Origin: an uncultured Lachnospiraceae bacterium
GTDB taxonomy: Bacteria > Bacillota > Clostridia > Lachnospirales > Lachnospiraceae
Direction of reading: 5' to 3'
Assembly: GCA_910586715.1 (NCBI GenBank)
Contig: CAJUJG010000077.1
Location: 1-10,326 of the forward strand
Length of the DNA stretch: 10,326 nt
Shown: piece by piece, positions 6,666-10,326 of the stretch
Layout of the letters: every line of letters begins with the position of its first letter
Position numbering within the stretch: the first letter of the stretch is position 1
The notes under the pieces: model-generated
What the model saw: only the letters and a program-made list of their open reading frames with translations
The model's database searches: none
What the model was told of the DNA's origin: nothing
Translations under genes and position numbers: made by a program

Positions 6666-6672
6666 AATACAA

Positions 6673-9417
6673 TTGAGCAGATACAAAGCAGCACAACGAT
6701 ATGTTTTCAAAATACACTCTTCCCGTCTCAGAAGAGCCAAATGGCATTTGACGCTGACCGTAAATCAGGCACGGGAAAACAAGGAGCTGATTACCGTAAA
6801 CGAAAGCCAGCTCATGCGTTTTATCGATGAATTGAACGGCGTTGAAAACACAGCATCATATGTTTCCGATTTAAAATCCCAAATCCAAATATTAAAGACG
6901 GAAACAAACCTCGCGGTTTCACGCCCCAAAATCAAGAAACTATATGAAGAACTGGACAAATACCAATTCCAAAAAGACTACGTCTGTGTCGTGCTTGACA
7001 ACAGCAATGACTATCGCAGGCTCTATCAAAACGGATTTCAAATCAACGGCATCCGCTACAGGCGTCTGCTTGGCACAACTGGCGGCATTAAAAGCAATAC
7101 GATTGTATTTGTCAATGAACTGCTTCTGCCCGAATTAAAACGCAGACTTAACAATGGACGCAATTTGACGAAACCGTTCACGCCCGCAAAGCTTGAAGCA
7201 TACAACGCCCTGATTTGCAGCTCATCCGTTCCGGTATCCATGCCAAACGGAGTCGTCGTTGTGCCGGACTGCATCACACACTTTCAAGCACAGGTTATTG
7301 AACTCAACGATACCGGACCGGATGAGCCAATCATGAAGCACCTTCCGAATAAAGAAATCACACTGATTGACAGTGACGGATACGGTCTTGCAATGCCGCA
7401 ATTAATGAAACGGTGGGGAGACGAAATCGGGGAACATTTTCTGCTTCCTGCGTGTGTTATCCGAAATTCGTTCTGTAAAGGAACTGTCTTTCCTGTTGAT
7501 TTTCAAATGTTTGCACAGGAACACAGCGTTACTGAAATCACGGACGTATGGGGAAATACCCACGATATTCGCCGTATTGAGCTCGTGCTGACAGCATCCA
7601 TGCTCAAGCTTTGGGATTCCTACGCTTCTATGGACGATTACCTGTACAATTGTGAAATAAATCACTATACCTTTGCCATTACAAAAGCATCGGAACAGGC
7701 ACTGGAAAACACGCGGACAATGAATTACCAGTTTCTGCAAAGCTATGACTTTACAGACGAACAGCTGGATGCGCTTATCGCGCCGACCGTCACGGAAATC
7801 AACGATATTTTGTCTGATGATTACAGAAAAACAATCCTTTATACAAAGGGAACCCGCCTAAACGACGATAATGTCCGTTATTTAGACAACTCTTTTTCGA
7901 CTGCTCTTATGATTGAGCCGGAAATGAAAAATGATCCCTACGTGAAAAACCAGCTGTATACGATGATTCAAAAACGCATCAACGATGCAAAAGTCGGTGT
8001 TTTAAAAGTACCCGCAAACTACTCCTTTGTTTCCGGCGACCCCTATTCCCTCTGCCAGTCCATGTTTGGTCTGAACGTGACCGGACTGCTGAAGGCAGGA
8101 CAGGTTTACTCCAAATACTGGGCGGAACAAGGCGTTGACAAAATCGTGAGCTTTCGCGCGCCGATGACCTCCCACAATAATATCCGGCTGCTGAATGTCG
8201 TACATAACGCCGAAATGGACGCATTTTATCAGTACATGACCACACCCACGATTTTCAACAGCTGGGATACGTGCGCAGATGCGATGAACGGATTTGACAA
8301 GGACGGCGACTGTGTCATTAACACTGCCCTTCCTTTACTTGTGAACAATACAAAAACACTCCCTGCAATCGTCTGTGTACAGCGCAAGGCGCCAAAATGC
8401 GTACCGTCGGAAGACGACATCGTGCAGTCCAACATCGACAGCTTTGGCAACGCTATCGGCGCCGTCACAAATAAAATTACGTCCATGTTTGAGGTTCAGG
8501 CAAGATACCCAAAGGACAGCCGCGAATACCGGATCTTGGATTACCGTATTAAATGCGGTCAGCTTTATCAACAAAATGCCATCGACAAAGCCAAAGGCAT
8601 TGAAGCAAAACCAATGCCTGCCAAATGGTACAGCCAAAACGCAGTCAAAAGCGCCCATAACAGCCGCTCTTGGCAAAACAGACAGCTTTTGGCTGACAAA
8701 AAGCCCTATTTTATGCAGTATATCTATCCGGCTGAAAAAACAAAAATGATGGAATATTGCAAAAAAAGTAATGAAAAATGCCTAATGCGTTTTCGCATGA
8801 CCCTTGGCGAACTACAGAATAAAAAAGAAAAAACGCCGCAAGAGAGCGCATTCCTTGACTGCTTCCGCCAAAAAATGCCGCTTGGCGCCGCTCCCTGTAC
8901 GGTCAATAAAATTTGCTGGAAAATAGAAAAAGCCTTCGACAATTTAAAGATATTTCAGCAGGAACCGTTTGATTATTCCATATTAAAAAGCAATGCGGAT
9001 TATTCCAAACAAATGTACGCAAAAATAAAGAAGGTCTATGACCGTTATCAGCGCGAAACTTCCGCCTATATGCAGTATGCCAAATCGGAACGTATCAGCT
9101 CAGAGGAACGCCAAATGCAGAAATATCATTTAAAGGAGCAGTTCAAGCGCCAATGCCTAGAGCAGTGTCCAAATGAGCAGGCGCTTTGCAATATTGTACT
9201 GGATTTGTGTTATCCCAAATCACAGCACAGTAAACAGTTTGCATGGGATATTTGCGGAGACGTTTTTATTCAGAACCTCTTAAAAAGAAAAAATTACAAA
9301 ATTACCTATCCGGCGCTTGACGAGAATGGAGAAATCGAGTTTAACGGACAGCATTTCAGCATGAAAACTGTGCAGCTCAAACCAAACAATACGATAGAAA
9401 CGGAGGAAATGAAATGA
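6673..9417 (+). CDS. Single-chain two-barrel RNA polymerase (RdRP / QDE-1 / YonO-like)
   Basis: Predicted nucleic-acid-templated RNA polymerase of 914 residues (919 if ATG 6658 is used), related to eukaryotic RNAi RdRPs, SPbeta YonO and the beta/beta-prime core of multisubunit RNA polymerase. Numbering from TTG, the family's motifs appear in order: IDSDGYGLAMPQL (about 232-244, family 'DGxGxIS'); LPACVIRNSFCKGTVFPVD (about 258-276) with barrel-1 lysine K269; LTASMLKLWDSY (306-317) with K312, like RdRP 'RpSMxKF'; TGLLKAGQVYSKYW (470-483, like 'TGxLkpGqvFv'); VSFRAPMTSHNNIRLLNVV (492-510, like 'RNPcxHPGDIRxLxAV'); DKDGD at 542-546 (bases 8296-8310), the DxDGD catalytic Mg-binding loop of barrel 2; IDKAKGIEAKPMP (637-649, like 'vDxpKtGxpxxxP'); and FAWDICGDVF (856-865, like the RdRP C-terminal 'SFPWxVxDvL'). 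All three catalytic Asp are present, so it should be active. Length and C-terminal helical region fit QDE-1/YonO. Template (DNA or RNA) cannot be inferred. The next gene is coupled by ATGA. Confidence 0.85.
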   Translation: MSRYKAAQRYVFKIHSSRLRRAKWHLTLTVNQARENKELITVNESQLMRFIDELNGVENTASYVSDLKSQIQILKTETNLAVSRPKIKKLYEELDKYQFQKDYVCVVLDNSNDYRRLYQNGFQINGIRYRRLLGTTGGIKSNTIVFVNELLLPELKRRLNNGRNLTKPFTPAKLEAYNALICSSSVPVSMPNGVVVVPDCITHFQAQVIELNDTGPDEPIMKHLPNKEITLIDSDGYGLAMPQLMKRWGDEIGEHFLLPACVIRNSFCKGTVFPVDFQMFAQEHSVTEITDVWGNTHDIRRIELVLTASMLKLWDSYASMDDYLYNCEINHYTFAITKASEQALENTRTMNYQFLQSYDFTDEQLDALIAPTVTEINDILSDDYRKTILYTKGTRLNDDNVRYLDNSFSTALMIEPEMKNDPYVKNQLYTMIQKRINDAKVGVLKVPANYSFVSGDPYSLCQSMFGLNVTGLLKAGQVYSKYWAEQGVDKIVSFRAPMTSHNNIRLLNVVHNAEMDAFYQYMTTPTIFNSWDTCADAMNGFDKDGDCVINTALPLLVNNTKTLPAIVCVQRKAPKCVPSEDDIVQSNIDSFGNAIGAVTNKITSMFEVQARYPKDSREYRILDYRIKCGQLYQQNAIDKAKGIEAKPMPAKWYSQNAVKSAHNSRSWQNRQLLADKKPYFMQYIYPAEKTKMMEYCKKSNEKCLMRFRMTLGELQNKKEKTPQESAFLDCFRQKMPLGAAPCTVNKICWKIEKAFDNLKIFQQEPFDYSILKSNADYSKQMYAKIKKVYDRYQRETSAYMQYAKSERISSEERQMQKYHLKEQFKRQCLEQCPNEQALCNIVLDLCYPKSQHSKQFAWDICGDVFIQNLLKRKNYKITYPALDENGEIEFNGQHFSMKTVQLKPNNTIETEEMK

Positions 9418-10187
9418 CCGTGATTTTAAATGAAGCAAAACAGGCGGCAAATGTCATAGAAAAAGGGGAACTTGGCAGCAAGCCGGCTGCCACGCTCTTT
9501 CTTCTTGGAAAATATTACAGACAAAAAGAGCGCTTGGGAAAACAGCCTACAACGGAAAAACTGCACGCGTTTATGCAGCAAAATAGCAAAAACTATAACC
9601 CTGCTTTATGGGAAAAACTGATTGAGGACATTTCCGCTAAAGCGGCAAAGTATCCTTTGCGGGAAATTGACAGTATCAGTATTACGCAAAACGAATTGGA
9701 CCATATTGCAGCATTGCAACACCAAAAATACCAAACACTGCTGTTCACCATGCTGTGCTATGCCAAGCTGTACAATACCGTTTCCGAACACAACAACGGG
9801 TGGGTAAATGCTTCCATTCCCGAGTTGTATCGGATTTCAAGAGTAACGGTGAAATATCGAAATGATAAATTTTTGTATTTAAATGAGATTGAGAAAAACG
9901 GACTGATTTCATTTTCCGGTCAGAACGACAATCTGAATTTAAAAGTGAATTTTGTTGATATGCATGGTGCAGCCGTTCTTCAAATCAGCGATTTCAGGGA
10001 GCTTGGATACGAATATTTGCAACATACAGGCAACGGAAAATTCATCCGTTGTTCGCAATGCGCCCGTTTAATCAGGCAAACCGGAAAAAATACACATTAT
10101 TGCGCTGAATGCGGGCAAAAGAGGCGGCTGGAAACGAAAAGGACTTGGTGGGAACAGAACGCACAGCATACCGCTAGACTTTTTTAA
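9414..10187 (+). CDS. Winged-helix and zinc-ribbon protein, polymerase partner
   Basis: A 257-residue protein translationally coupled to the polymerase gene (ATGA overlap at 9414-9417; GGAGG at 9402-9406, seven bases before ATG). I do not recognise a named family. Residues 1-85 are helical. Residues about 105-182 look like a winged helix: LLFTMLCYAKLYN, then WVNASIPELYRISRVTVKYRND as helix-turn-helix, then LNEIEKNGLISFSGQNDNLNLKVNFVD as helix plus beta wing. The C-terminus has a zinc ribbon, IRCSQCARLIRQ ... HYCAECGQKRR, with C213, C216, C230 and C233, followed by a basic tail. Winged helix plus zinc ribbon is a pairing seen in transcription and replication factors, so a template-loading or promoter-binding role for the polymerase is a reasonable inference. 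A phage replication-initiator-like protein is the alternative. Its stop codon is overlapped by the stop of a short opposing reading frame. Confidence 0.7.
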   Translation: MTVILNEAKQAANVIEKGELGSKPAATLFLLGKYYRQKERLGKQPTTEKLHAFMQQNSKNYNPALWEKLIEDISAKAAKYPLREIDSISITQNELDHIAALQHQKYQTLLFTMLCYAKLYNTVSEHNNGWVNASIPELYRISRVTVKYRNDKFLYLNEIEKNGLISFSGQNDNLNLKVNFVDMHGAAVLQISDFRELGYEYLQHTGNGKFIRCSQCARLIRQTGKNTHYCAECGQKRRLETKRTWWEQNAQHTARLF

Positions 10188-10326
10188 ATCCCCCGCAACG
10201 CCTTATATTTCAAGGCTTCCAGCAGTTCCATCCCGTTTTCCTTACTGTGAATAACAGAAACACATATCTGCTATTCGGTTACATTTTAATATTTTATTCT
10301 AATGTACTCTCGGAGTCTCTTTGTGA
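10188..10326. other. Terminal non-coding stretch behind the polymerase operon
   Basis: No complete gene is visible. It holds a short GCCTT/AAGGC hairpin (10200-10216) without a U-run, a 28-codon reading frame on the - strand (10270-10184) that may be a gene remnant, and an AT-rich stretch with TACATT (10280-10285) opposite AATGTA (10301-10306). A prophage end or att site could lie here but nothing proves it. Confidence 0.35.
10301..10314 (-). repeat. 14-bp repeat, right copy (inverted relative to 116-129)
   Basis: AATGTACTCTCGGA is the exact reverse complement of bases 116-129. On the + strand it also contains ACTC-TCG-GAGT, a small dyad extending to 10316. See the left copy for caveats. Confidence 0.3.

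Noticed and set aside
8375..8749. Plus-strand 124-codon frame inside the polymerase gene
   Set aside because: Out-of-frame shadow of the conserved polymerase region just after DKDGD; no ribosome binding site and no protein-like features.
10200..10216. Intrinsic terminator after the zinc-ribbon gene (GCCTT/AAGGC hairpin)
   Set aside because: Only a 5-bp stem with no T-run, too weak to call.

Overview
The window looks like the late end of a temperate phage (prophage) genome from a Gram-positive anaerobe, most likely a Clostridia/Lachnospiraceae-type gut bacterium. The support is a BppU-type baseplate/tail-fibre protein, AGGAGG-like ribosome binding sites, TTG starts and a GH25 endolysin. No sequence search was possible, so the host assignment is inference.

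Left part (about 1-4444, all + strand): a short gene-poor leader with nested palindromes (1-153); a 764-residue receptor-binding tail fibre (154-2448); a small unknown protein in the usual 'tail accessory' position (2448-3116); a GT-A-type glycosyltransferase resembling the glycosyltransferase domain of collagen lysyl hydroxylases (3094-3810); and a GH25 lysozyme (3902-4444) that has lost the end of its catalytic domain and appears spliced onto a scrap of a peptidoglycan-binding domain. The first three genes overlap and probably form one transcript.

Right part (4441-10187): a cargo block placed directly behind the broken lysin. It has two divergent arms around a 229-bp control region. The leftward arm (- strand) encodes a sigma-70-like factor (6428-5871) followed by a DUF262/ParB-like protein (5836-4469), driven by an almost consensus promoter (TTGACA, 17 nt, TATACT). 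The rightward arm encodes a 914-residue protein whose ordered motifs match single-chain, two-barrel RNA polymerases (the eukaryotic RNAi RdRP / QDE-1 / SPbeta YonO superfamily), including the catalytic DxDGD (DKDGD). It is followed, with an ATGA stop-start overlap, by a protein with a likely winged helix and a C-terminal four-cysteine zinc ribbon.

Taken together, the right part reads as a self-contained transcription (or RNA-synthesis) module: its own polymerase catalytic chain, a candidate DNA/RNA-binding partner, a dedicated sigma-like factor and a DUF262 protein of a class common in phage defence. Its position behind the lysin is typical of prophage accessory ('moron') or defence genes. 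The grouping into one system is inference; the polymerase identity is well supported by motifs. The final 139 bases hold no convincing complete gene.
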